34,079 nt of DNA, from assembly GCA_003445795.1 (NCBI GenBank), contig DMCN01000052.1:2449-36527 (forward strand). Reading direction: 5' to 3'. Origin of the DNA: Gallionellaceae bacterium (GTDB lineage Bacteria > Pseudomonadota > Gammaproteobacteria > Burkholderiales > Gallionellaceae). Below, piece after piece: positions 7,480 through 15,327 of the stretch; position 1 is the stretch's first letter; every line of letters begins with the position of its first letter. The notes below the pieces were generated by a model. It ran no database searches. It was not told where the DNA came from and was given only the letters and a program-made list of their open reading frames with translations. The position numbers were made by a program, and so were the translations under genes.

Positions 7480-8474
7480 GAAGTCGCTCCGGCTTTGGCG
7501 GCATGCTGATCAAGCTCGATCAGCAGGTTGTGCAAAGGCTTGAGGTCGATATAGCGTTCGCAGGCACGGACCAGGTATTCCATCACCAGCGGCATGTCTT
7601 TCAGGTAGCCGTCTTTGCCATCGCGGTGATACAGCCGTGCGAAGATGCCCAGCACCTTGATGTGGCGCTGCACGCCCATCATCTCGTAGTCGCGGTAGAA
7701 CTCGCCGAAATCCTCGCGCACCGGCAACCCGGCCTTGCGCGCTTTTTCCCAATGGCGGATGAGCCAGTCCATGACCTCATCTTCTTCCCATCTGATGTAG
7801 GCATCCTTGAACAGGGAGGCGAGGTCGTAGGTGATGGGGCCATAGACGGCATCCTGGAAATCGATGATGCCCGGGTTGTTTTCTTCGGTGACCATCAAAT
7901 TGCGCGAGTGGTAGTCGCGGTGCACGTACACGCAGGGTTGGGCGAGGTTGTTGCGCAGGATGCGGGCGAACACTTCTTCCAGCTTGGCCTTCTGCTTGTC
8001 GCTGAGCGTCACGCCCAGGTGTTTGGCGATGTACCACTCGGGGAACAGGTTGAGCTCGCGGCGTAGCAGTGCTTCGTCGTAAGGGGGCAGCTCTTTTGGT
8101 TTGGAAGCGAGCTGGATCTTGATCAACGCGTCGGTCGCCGCTCCGTAAAGCTGCTTAGCATCGCCTTTATCCAGGGCCTGCAGGTAGGTGGTGTTGCCAA
8201 GGTCGGACAGCAGCAGGAAGCCCTGAGCCAGGTCTTGCGCGTACACATGCGGCACATGGGTTCCGGCATCCTCGAACAGCTTGCCCACATGCAGGAAGGG
8301 CTTGCAGTCTTCATGTTGGGGCGGTGCATCCATGACGACTTTCGTCGAGCCATCGGCAAAGGTGGCACGGAAGTAGCGGCGGAAGCTGGCATCGGCCGAA
8401 GCCGGGGTGATGATGAACTTCTCGTTCGGGTACAGGCTGGAAAGCCAGTCGGTAAGCTGTTGTTGGCGCTGCAT
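7476..8474 (-). CDS. amgK: Anomeric MurNAc/GlcNAc kinase of peptidoglycan recycling
   Basis: 332 residues of the aminoglycoside-phosphotransferase (APH) kinase fold. A nucleotide-binding N-lobe runs to about residue 100 (SADASFRRYFRATF). The catalytic loop is VHRDYHSRNLMV, with catalytic Asp and Asn, followed by IIDFQDAVYGPITYDLASLFKD, which carries the metal-binding Asp. Family AmgK kinases phosphorylate the anomeric carbon of MurNAc (and GlcNAc) released by NagZ-type hydrolysis, feeding MurU. It is the first gene of the minus-strand operon and is divergent from lptD; the amgK-murU pair beside lptD is also the arrangement in Pseudomonas. The start at 8474 is the first in-frame ATG after the upstream non-coding gap and fits family length. 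Confidence 0.88.
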   Translation of the reverse strand: MQRQQQLTDWLSSLYPNEKFIITPASADASFRRYFRATFADGSTKVVMDAPPQHEDCKPFLHVGKLFEDAGTHVPHVYAQDLAQGFLLLSDLGNTTYLQALDKGDAKQLYGAATDALIKIQLASKPKELPPYDEALLRRELNLFPEWYIAKHLGVTLSDKQKAKLEEVFARILRNNLAQPCVYVHRDYHSRNLMVTEENNPGIIDFQDAVYGPITYDLASLFKDAYIRWEEDEVMDWLIRHWEKARKAGLPVREDFGEFYRDYEMMGVQRHIKVLGIFARLYHRDGKDGYLKDMPLVMEYLVRACERYIDLKPLHNLLIELDQHAAKAGATS

Positions 8475-8534
8475 TTGATTGCCTTAATGGTGAATTTGTG
8501 CGATTTTAGCACCTTAATTTATCCGCCCCGCACC
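8475..8534. promoter_or_regulatory. Divergent amgK / lptD promoter gap
   Basis: Sixty AT-richer bases separate the amgK and lptD starts. On the minus strand TAAAAT (8503-8508) preceded by TGC makes an extended -10 box suited to amgK, with no good -35. On the plus strand only weak boxes are seen, so lptD may be transcribed from a promoter further up, inside amgK. Confidence 0.45.
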
Positions 8535-10757
8535 ATGCGTTTCCGCTTTAGTCCAATCATCTTCCTTCTGCTGGGGACATTTCCGCTGTTCGGCTTTGCC
8601 GAAGAAGCGGCCCTGCCGTTGAAGCTGGATCGCACATTCAAAAAGACACCTCCGCCCTCCGAGGGGGGCGCGGCGTTCATCAGCGCGCAGCATGTGGAAG
8701 CCAAGAAGGACGATCAGCTGGAAGCCAACGGCAATGTCGAGTTGCGTCAGGGCAGGCAGGTGATCAGTGCTGGGCATCTGGTCTACGGGCAGGTAAGCAA
8801 GGACGTGCTGGCAGTGGGCGATGTCCGCATCCAGCAGCCCGGCTCGGTGGTCAGCGGGCCGGTGCTGAAACTGAATCTGGACACTTATCTGGGTGAGATG
8901 CTGCAGCCGCGCTTCGAATTCAGCGAGAACCACGCCCGCGGCGCTGCCGAAAGTGTACAGATCGCCGGAAGGATGAATTACATCTTTGAGGATGCGTCCT
9001 ATACCACCTGTCCGGCGGGAAATGACGACTGGTTGTTGCGCATGAGTCGCCTGGATATCGATCGCACCACTCAGGTCGGGGTGGCGCATCACGCGCGCGT
9101 CGAGTTCAAGGGTGTGCCTATCCTCTACACGCCATGGATGGATTTCGGCCTGAACGACAATCGCCGATCCGGATTCCTGGGGCCGACTTTCGGCAGCACC
9201 AACAAAGGCGGTACCGAGATGACGCTGCCGTATTACTGGAACATCGCACCCAACTACGATGCAACCATTGCGCCGCGCATGATCGCCAGGCGCGGGACGC
9301 AGTTCAACAACGAGTTTCGTTACATGAACCCCTCGTATGTCGGACAGATCCAGTACGAGGTATTGCCCTACGACCGTATGAGCAAGCTCCAGCGCAATCG
9401 CGTCGCGCTGGTGCATTCCCAGTCGCTGGGCGGCGGGGTCGGGTCGGCACTCAACCTCAATCGCGTTTCGGACGATGAGTATTTCCGCGATCTTTCCACC
9501 CTGGTGAGTGGAACGTCGCAGACCAACCTGTTACGCGAGGGTGTGCTGACATACGGTGCCGATTGGTGGAGCGCCTCGGCGAAAGTACAGCGTTACCAGA
9601 CCTTGCAGGATCCGCTGGCTCCCGTGGTGCTTCCCTATCGTCGCCAGCCGCAGCTCAGTCTGAATGCGCAAGATACATTGGCTGACGCGGACATCAGAGT
9701 CGCCAGCGAATACGTTGACTTTCGCCACGACACAGCTATCAATGCGCAACGGCTGGTGCTCTACCCATCGATGAGTTATCCGTTGCTGAGCGATCTCGGG
9801 TATTACATGACGCCCAAGCTGGGGGTGCATCACACTGAATACCGGATGGGGGCGAACAATTCAACGTCATTGCCGGATGCTTCGCGCACCTTACCCGTCT
9901 TCAGCACGGATACGGGGATGGTGTTCGAACGCGACGATTCATTTCTGGGCAACGGCTACGTGCAGACCCTGGAGCCGCGCCTGTTCTATGTCTATGTGCC
10001 GTACCGCGACCAGAGCCAGTTGCCGAATTTCGACTCGGCTCAGGCCCCGTTCAACTTCGCGCAGGTATTCACCGAGAATCGCTTCTTCGGCAGCGACCGG
10101 GTGGGTGATGCGAACATGGCCACGCTGGCGCTGACCTCGCGCGCGATTGATGCAGAAGACGGCAGCGAACGGCTGCGTGTGATGGTGGGCGAACGTTTCA
10201 GCTTCACCGCGCCGCGCGTGAATCTGGTGACGACTACAGGCAATACTAACACCAGCCGTTCTGACATCCTGTTGAGCATCGGCGGCAGGGTGAGCAAGGC
10301 CTGGACGCTGGACAGTCTGTTCCAGTACAACCCCAACCAGTCGCATACCGAATCATATTACACGATGGCCCGCTATAATCCCGAGGCGGGCAAGTTGCTT
10401 AATCTCGGTTATCGCTTCACCCGCAATACTTTGCGCCAGGCGGACGTCTCCGCGCAATGGCCGTTGTTTGCGCGCTGGCATGGTGTAGCGCGCCTGAACT
10501 ATTCGCTGCAAGACCATCGTTCTTTGGAGGCGCTGGGGGGGCTTGAGTATAATCAGGCCTGCTGGGCGATGCGTTTCGTGGCGCAGAGCTTCACATCCGC
10601 AACCCGTGAGCGATCCACCGGAGTCTTTTTGCAACTGGAATTGAACGACCTGGTGCGTATCGGGTCCGATCCGCTCGATGCTTTGCGCAGCAGCGTGACC
10701 GGCTACACCAAACTGAACAGCATACCTGCCGAGCAGCCTGAAGACGGGTTGCGTTGA
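8535..10757 (+). CDS. lptD: LPS-assembly outer membrane protein LptD
   Basis: 740 residues. A signal peptide (about 1-22, ending FGFA before EEA) leads into a periplasmic OstA/LptA-like domain (about 45-150, ANGNVELRQGRQVISAGHLVY) and then a large beta-barrel with family signatures such as FKGVPILYTPWMDF and RRSGFLGPTFG. LptD with LptE inserts lipopolysaccharide into the outer leaflet. Only two cysteines are present in the whole protein, C159 near the start of the barrel and C676 near its end, whereas the E. coli protein has four; one interdomain disulfide is the likely arrangement. A longer frame opens at 8235, but the ATG at 8535 gives the signal peptide. surA follows, as in many proteobacteria. 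Confidence 0.95.
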   Translation: MRFRFSPIIFLLLGTFPLFGFAEEAALPLKLDRTFKKTPPPSEGGAAFISAQHVEAKKDDQLEANGNVELRQGRQVISAGHLVYGQVSKDVLAVGDVRIQQPGSVVSGPVLKLNLDTYLGEMLQPRFEFSENHARGAAESVQIAGRMNYIFEDASYTTCPAGNDDWLLRMSRLDIDRTTQVGVAHHARVEFKGVPILYTPWMDFGLNDNRRSGFLGPTFGSTNKGGTEMTLPYYWNIAPNYDATIAPRMIARRGTQFNNEFRYMNPSYVGQIQYEVLPYDRMSKLQRNRVALVHSQSLGGGVGSALNLNRVSDDEYFRDLSTLVSGTSQTNLLREGVLTYGADWWSASAKVQRYQTLQDPLAPVVLPYRRQPQLSLNAQDTLADADIRVASEYVDFRHDTAINAQRLVLYPSMSYPLLSDLGYYMTPKLGVHHTEYRMGANNSTSLPDASRTLPVFSTDTGMVFERDDSFLGNGYVQTLEPRLFYVYVPYRDQSQLPNFDSAQAPFNFAQVFTENRFFGSDRVGDANMATLALTSRAIDAEDGSERLRVMVGERFSFTAPRVNLVTTTGNTNTSRSDILLSIGGRVSKAWTLDSLFQYNPNQSHTESYYTMARYNPEAGKLLNLGYRFTRNTLRQADVSAQWPLFARWHGVARLNYSLQDHRSLEALGGLEYNQACWAMRFVAQSFTSATRERSTGVFLQLELNDLVRIGSDPLDALRSSVTGYTKLNSIPAEQPEDGLR

Positions 10758-10780
10758 TTGAACGAAAATTGAAAGAGAAC

Positions 10781-12082
10781 ATGCTGAGAATATTCTTCGT
10801 TGTATCCCTGGCCGCCTGCACTGCCATCGCTTCCGCGGCAGAACCGCAGAAGCAGCCAGTTCCGATCGACCGCGTCGAAGTGATCGTGAACGATGACGTC
10901 ATCACCCGCAGGGAATTGGACGAGCGCGTTGCCAGTGTCACCAGAATGCTGCTGAAGCAAAAGACCTCCCTGCCCGACCGCAACATTCTGGAGCGGCAGG
11001 TGCAGGAACGCATGATCATCGAAAAATTGCAGGCGCAGTTCGCCAAGGACAGCGGCATGCGCGTGGACGACGCGCAACTGGACAAGACCATTCTGCGCAT
11101 CGCGCAGCAGAACAAGTTTCCCTCGGTGGCCGCGTTCCGCGCCAAGCTGGAGCAGGAAGGAACCATCTTCAAGGATTTTCGCGAGGAGATCCGCACCGAG
11201 ATGATCTCGGTACGCCTGCGCGAACGTGAAGTCGACGGCAAGCTGGTCATCAGCGAGAACGATGTCGACAACTATCTGAGCAACCAGGAGCGCCAGGAAG
11301 GTAAAGGCGAAGAGCTGCAACTCGCGCACATCATGATCGTCGTTCCCGAGCAGGCCAGTGCCGACAAGATTCAGACCTATCGCACACGCGCCGAGCAGGC
11401 GCTGGCAAAGTTGCGCGGCGGCGAGTCGTTCGCGCAGGTGGCGGCAGGTTTTTCCGACGCGCAGGATGCGCTCAAGGGCGGCGAGATCGGTTGGCGTCCG
11501 GCAGATCGTCTGCCGCCGTTGTTCGCCGAATCGTTGCAGAAGATGAAGCCGGGTGAAGTGAGCCCCATCCTGCGCAGCCCCAACGGTTTCCACATCGTCA
11601 AACTGCTGGATCGCCGCAGCAAGGACACGCCGGTCGTCATCATGCAGACGCATGCGCGTCACATCCTGATCAAGACCAGTGAGCTGGTTTCCGAGAACGA
11701 AGCGAAAGAGCGTTTGCAGGAGATCAAGCAGCGTATCGACAAGGGAGCGGATTTTGCCGAGCAGGCACGCCTGCACTCCGAGGACGGCAGCGCGTCCCAA
11801 GGCGGCGATCTGGGCTGGTTGTCACCCGGCGAAACGGTGCCGGAATTCGAAGGCGGGATGGATTCCCTGAAAGTCGGCCAAGTGAGCGGTCTGGTACAGT
11901 CCGGCTTTGGCTGGCACCTCATCCAGGTGCTGGAACGCCGCAATACCGATGTGAGCGTGGAGCAGAAACGCCAGCGCGCGCGCAATGCCATCCGCACCTT
12001 CAAGTCCGACGAAGCCTTCCAGGACTGGTTGCGCCAGCTGCGCGACCGTGCTTTTGTCGAGTACCGCAACGCTGCCAAGTGA
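10781..12082 (+). CDS. surA: Periplasmic peptidyl-prolyl isomerase / OMP chaperone SurA
   Basis: 433 residues from the ATG at 10781. A hydrophobic export segment (about 1-20, ending ASAA) precedes the SurA N-terminal helical domain (VIVNDDVITRRELDERV onward) and two parvulin domains. The first, about 175-280, begins LQLAHIMI; the second, about 290-395, begins THARHILIK and contains GGDLGWLSPGETVPEFE. SurA escorts unfolded outer-membrane proteins, LptD included, to the BAM complex. An alternative TTG at 10754, overlapping the lptD stop as TTGA, would add nine residues (MIERKLKEN) and place LAAC where a lipoprotein cleavage site could act. The ATG is preferred, since classical SurA is soluble. 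It overlaps pdxA by four bases. Confidence 0.95.
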   Translation: MLRIFFVVSLAACTAIASAAEPQKQPVPIDRVEVIVNDDVITRRELDERVASVTRMLLKQKTSLPDRNILERQVQERMIIEKLQAQFAKDSGMRVDDAQLDKTILRIAQQNKFPSVAAFRAKLEQEGTIFKDFREEIRTEMISVRLREREVDGKLVISENDVDNYLSNQERQEGKGEELQLAHIMIVVPEQASADKIQTYRTRAEQALAKLRGGESFAQVAAGFSDAQDALKGGEIGWRPADRLPPLFAESLQKMKPGEVSPILRSPNGFHIVKLLDRRSKDTPVVIMQTHARHILIKTSELVSENEAKERLQEIKQRIDKGADFAEQARLHSEDGSASQGGDLGWLSPGETVPEFEGGMDSLKVGQVSGLVQSGFGWHLIQVLERRNTDVSVEQKRQRARNAIRTFKSDEAFQDWLRQLRDRAFVEYRNAAK

Positions 12083-13053
12083 CGCAACGACCGCTGGCCA
12101 TTACCGCAGGCGAACCGGCAGGTATAGGTCCCGACCTCTGCCTGCAACTCGCTCGGCATGATGCTCCGCTGGTGGTGATCGCCGACAAGACGCTGCTGCT
12201 GCAGCGTGCGGCTCAGCTCGGCATCGAAGTTCCTGTCCATGATTACACCCCCACCGCCCCCTTGGCGAAGGGCAAACTGAATCTGCTGCACGTTCCGCTG
12301 GGACGACCGGCACAAGCCGGAAAACTGGACAGCGCGAATGCACCCTACGTGCTTGAGACATTGCGCCGGGCGCTGCAGGGCTGCCTGTCCGGCGAGTTTG
12401 CTGGCATGGTCACAGCACCCGTGCACAAGGGCATCATCAACGATGCGGGCGTTCCCTTCACCGGCCACACCGAATTCCTTGCCGAACAGACGCACACACC
12501 GCTGGTCGTGATGATGCTCGCGGGCGGTGGCATGCGCGTGGCGCTGGCGACCACGCATCTGCCGCTGCGCGAGGTGGCCGACGCTATTACCCAACCCCTG
12601 CTGGAAGACATCCTGCGCATCCTGCAGCGCGATCTGCAACACCGCTTCGGCATCGCGAATCCGCGTATCTTTGTTGCCGGCCTGAATCCGCACGCGGGGG
12701 AAGGCGGTCATCTGGGCCGCGAAGAGATCGATGTGATGATCCCCGTGCTGGACAAGCTGCGCGCCGAAGGCATGGACGTGAGCGCACCCATCCCTGCCGA
12801 TACCCTGTTCGCCGCGCACCGCCTGAAGGAATGCGACGCCGTGCTGACGATGTACCACGATCAGGGCTTGCCGGTGTTGAAGCACGCCAGCTTCGGCGAG
12901 GGCGTGAACATCACACTTGGGCTGCCCTTCATTCGAACCTCGGTCGATCACGGCACCGCGCTGGAACTGGCGGGTACGGGCAAGGCCAATGTCGGCAGTC
13001 TGTTGGAAGCGATCAAGGTCGCAGAGGATATGGTGCGACATGAACGGGCATAA
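12079..13053 (+). CDS. pdxA: 4-hydroxythreonine-4-phosphate dehydrogenase
   Basis: 324 residues, close to the usual 330. PdxA oxidises 4-phosphohydroxy-L-threonine with NAD in the DXP-dependent route to pyridoxal phosphate. Visible signatures are the start LAITAGEPAGIGPDL, the metal-binding histidine in FTGHTEFLAEQT, the NPHAGEGGHLG segment, the second metal His in AADTLFAAH, and the conserved C-terminal MYHDQGLPVLK...NITLGLPFIRTSVDHGTALELAGTG. The start codon is GTG, overlapping the surA TGA as GTGA, and no clear ribosome site precedes it, so coupling to surA translation is likely. It overlaps rsmA by 14 bases. The lptD-surA-pdxA-rsmA order is a widespread proteobacterial operon. Confidence 0.95.
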   Translation: MTQRPLAITAGEPAGIGPDLCLQLARHDAPLVVIADKTLLLQRAAQLGIEVPVHDYTPTAPLAKGKLNLLHVPLGRPAQAGKLDSANAPYVLETLRRALQGCLSGEFAGMVTAPVHKGIINDAGVPFTGHTEFLAEQTHTPLVVMMLAGGGMRVALATTHLPLREVADAITQPLLEDILRILQRDLQHRFGIANPRIFVAGLNPHAGEGGHLGREEIDVMIPVLDKLRAEGMDVSAPIPADTLFAAHRLKECDAVLTMYHDQGLPVLKHASFGEGVNITLGLPFIRTSVDHGTALELAGTGKANVGSLLEAIKVAEDMVRHERA

Positions 13054-13816
13054 GGCTAAAAAAAGCTTTGGACAGAACTTCCTTGTCGATCAGAACATCA
13101 TCGCTGACATCGTTCGCGCCATCCGCCCCGAAGCTGACGACAACATGGTCGAGATCGGTCCCGGCCTCGGGGCGCTGACCCGCCCGCTGCTGAAGCAGTT
13201 GAATAAGCTCCATGTGGTCGAGATCGACCGCGACATCATCGCGCGCCTGAAAACGGATTACCCGCAGGACAAGATCGTCATCCACGAAGGCGATGCGCTG
13301 AAGTTCGATTTCGCCACGCTGGGCATGCCGCTGCGCATCGTTGGGAACCTGCCCTACAACATCTCCTCGCCGCTGCTGTTCCACTTCACCGACTATGCCG
13401 CGCGCATCACTGACATGCATTTCATGTTGCAGAATGAAGTGGTCGAACGCATGGTGGCCGAGCATTCCACGGCAGCCTACGGGCGGCTATCGGTGATGCT
13501 GCAATACCGTTTTTACATGGAGAAACTGATCGATGTGCCGCCCGAGTCGTTCCGCCCCGCACCCAAGGTGGATTCCGCCATCGTGCGCATGATCCCCATT
13601 CCCTCCGACAAGATAGCGGTGAAGGATGAGACACTGTACGCACGGGTGGTTTCTGCCGCCTTTGGCCAGCGCCGCAAGACCCTGCGCAACACGCTCAAGG
13701 CTTGGCTGACGGAAGCCGATCTCGCCGGTCTGGGCATCGATGCGCAGTTGCGTGCCGAGAATCTGGGTGTGGCCGAATTTACCCGTATCGCCAACCACCT
13801 GAGCGGGCGCGCTTAA
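13040..13816 (+). CDS. rsmA: 16S rRNA (adenine1518-N6/adenine1519-N6)-dimethyltransferase
   Basis: 258 residues. RsmA (KsgA) dimethylates two adjacent adenines in helix 45 of 16S rRNA late in small-subunit assembly, using SAM. The sequence begins KKSFGQNFLVD, the KsgA hallmark. SAM motif I follows as VEIGPGLGALTRPLL, then the acidic VVEIDRD, and the catalytic motif IV as NLPYNISSPLLFHF. The C-terminal helical domain ends normally. The start codon ATG at 13040 lies inside the end of pdxA; a GAGG at 13025-13028 is rather far upstream. The reading frame extends back to 12917, but that part is a shadow of pdxA. Confidence 0.96.
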   Translation: MNGHKAKKSFGQNFLVDQNIIADIVRAIRPEADDNMVEIGPGLGALTRPLLKQLNKLHVVEIDRDIIARLKTDYPQDKIVIHEGDALKFDFATLGMPLRIVGNLPYNISSPLLFHFTDYAARITDMHFMLQNEVVERMVAEHSTAAYGRLSVMLQYRFYMEKLIDVPPESFRPAPKVDSAIVRMIPIPSDKIAVKDETLYARVVSAAFGQRRKTLRNTLKAWLTEADLAGLGIDAQLRAENLGVAEFTRIANHLSGRA

Positions 13817-13829
13817 GGCAGGATTCGGG

Positions 13830-13835
13830 TAAAAT
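13830..13835 (+). promoter_or_regulatory. Candidate -10 box upstream of thiD
   Basis: TAAAAT stands alone in the 55-base gap between rsmA and thiD, without a convincing -35. The gap is too short for a TPP riboswitch and none of its motifs is visible, so these thiamine genes appear not to be riboswitch-controlled at this point. Confidence 0.3.
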
Positions 13836-13871
13836 CGGCACTCGTCAATCAAAGCAGGCCGCCCATCCATC

Positions 13872-14708
13872 ATGTCCGATGTTCCACCGATAGTTCTCAC
13901 TTTTGCGGCCACCGATCCCAGTTGCGGCGCGGGCATGCAGGCCGACATCCTGACCATCGCCAGCATGGGCTGCCATCCGCTGGCCGTGGTCACCGGCATC
14001 ACCGTACAGGACACCAGCGGCGTCGATGACGTGCAGCCGGTGGATTCCGATTGGGTGGCGGACCAGGCGCGAGCAGTACTGGAAGACATGCCGGTCGCGG
14101 CGTTCAAGATCGGCCTGCTCGGCAGCGTCGAGAACATCGCCGTCATCGCCGAGATCATCTCGGACTATCCCGATATCCCGCTGGTGTTCGACCCGGTGTT
14201 GGCCTCCGGCCGCGGCGACGAGTTGGCTAACGAGGACATGCTGGATGCTTTGCGCGAACTGTTGCTGCCGCAGACTACTATCCTCACCCCGAACAGCATG
14301 GAAGCGCGCCGCCTGGTGCTGGACGAAGACAATGAGGCGGACGATCCCAGCCTGGCGGAATGTTCCAAGCGCATTCTGCAATTCGGTTGCGAATACGTGC
14401 TGATCACCGGCACGCATGAGAACACGCCCAAGGTCATCAACAACCTGTACGGCGAACGCGGCCTGATCCGCAGCGACAACTGGCCGCGCCTGCCGGGCAT
14501 CTATCACGGCTCCGGCTGCACCCTGGCTTCGGCCATCGCGGCCTTGCTGGCCAACGGTCTGCCGATCGAGGAAGCGGTGCACGAAGCGCAGGAATACACT
14601 TGGGAAGCGCTCAAATACGGCTTCCGTCCCGGCATGGGACAGCACATCCCGGACCGTTTGTTCTGGGCGCGCGATGAAGACGATGTCGGCGAAGAGACGC
14701 GCCATTAA
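13872..14708 (+). CDS. thiD: Hydroxymethylpyrimidine/phosphomethylpyrimidine kinase
   Basis: 278 residues of the ribokinase fold. ThiD phosphorylates HMP and then HMP-phosphate, supplying the pyrimidine half of thiamine. It opens VLTFAATDPSCGAGMQADI, the substrate-binding start of ThiD; FKIGLLGSVENI and the FDPVLASGRGDEL segment follow. The anion-hole and catalytic region near the C-terminus reads YHGSGCTLASAIAALLANG, with the GSGC motif and its conserved Cys. Many ThiD proteins are about 266 residues, so this is a normal length. The next gene, thiE, starts within its last 35 bases, and hemL follows by overlap, so thiamine and haem precursor genes share a transcript. Confidence 0.93.
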   Translation: MSDVPPIVLTFAATDPSCGAGMQADILTIASMGCHPLAVVTGITVQDTSGVDDVQPVDSDWVADQARAVLEDMPVAAFKIGLLGSVENIAVIAEIISDYPDIPLVFDPVLASGRGDELANEDMLDALRELLLPQTTILTPNSMEARRLVLDEDNEADDPSLAECSKRILQFGCEYVLITGTHENTPKVINNLYGERGLIRSDNWPRLPGIYHGSGCTLASAIAALLANGLPIEEAVHEAQEYTWEALKYGFRPGMGQHIPDRLFWARDEDDVGEETRH

Positions 14709-15327
14709 AGGTTTGTACGCCATCACGCCGGATGAGACTGATACGGCGGAACTGTTACGCAAGGTCAGGCTGGCATTACAGGGCGGCGCGCAAGTGCTGC
14801 AATACCGCAACAAATCAGCCGAGGCGGCATTGAAGGCGCAACAGGCGCTGGCTTTGCGTCAACTTACCCGTGAGTTCGATACCACCCTTATCGTGAACGA
14901 CGACGTGCAACTGGCCTCTCAGGTTGGTGCAGACGGTGTCCATCTCGGCGGAGAGGATGGCAGTGTCGCAGCCGCCCGGGCTGTTTTGGGCGGGGCCGGG
15001 ATCATCGGCGTGTCTTGCTATAATCGCGCTCCGTTGGCGCTGGAAGCGGCAAGGCAAGGCGCGGATTACGTGGCGTTCGGGGCGTTCTTCCCGTCCAGCG
15101 TGAAACCCGAGGCGGTGAAGGCGGATGTGCAGTTGCTCCGCTCGGTACGCGCCGAATTGAATGTACCTATCGTCGCCATCGGCGGCATCACGGCGCAGAA
15201 CGGCGCGGCGCTTATCGAAGCTGGCGCGGATGCACTGGCAGTGATCACGGCGTTGTGGGACGCAGCGGACATCGAACAGGCAGCAAGGGAATTTTCCAAT
15301 CTATTCAGGCAAGGCAGAACAGCATGA
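14674..15327 (+). CDS. thiE: Thiamine-phosphate synthase
   Basis: 217 residues of a TIM barrel. ThiE joins HMP-pyrophosphate with thiazole phosphate to give thiamine phosphate. Family motifs are GLYAITPDE at the first strand, QYRNKSA (pyrophosphate-binding), LIVNDDVQLASQVGADGVHLGGED, GVSCYN, ADYVAFGAFFPSSVKP and the phosphate-binding AIGGITAQN. The start is uncertain between ATG at 14674 and ATG at 14683; neither has a strong ribosome site, and both lie inside thiD, so reinitiation after thiD is likely. It ends in an ATGA overlap with hemL. Confidence 0.93.
   Translation: MKTMSAKRRAIKGLYAITPDETDTAELLRKVRLALQGGAQVLQYRNKSAEAALKAQQALALRQLTREFDTTLIVNDDVQLASQVGADGVHLGGEDGSVAAARAVLGGAGIIGVSCYNRAPLALEAARQGADYVAFGAFFPSSVKPEAVKADVQLLRSVRAELNVPIVAIGGITAQNGAALIEAGADALAVITALWDAADIEQAAREFSNLFRQGRTA

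Noticed and set aside
8415..8441. GAACTT followed 16 bases later by CTGGA inside amgK, as a sigma-E promoter for lptD-surA.
   Set aside because: The -35 matches but the -10 does not, and the site overlaps amgK codons. LptD-surA are sigma-E targets in E. coli, so it was considered, but the sequence does not support it here.
13817..13871. TPP riboswitch upstream of thiD.
   Set aside because: The gap is 55 bases and shows no CUGAGA-type THI-box motif.
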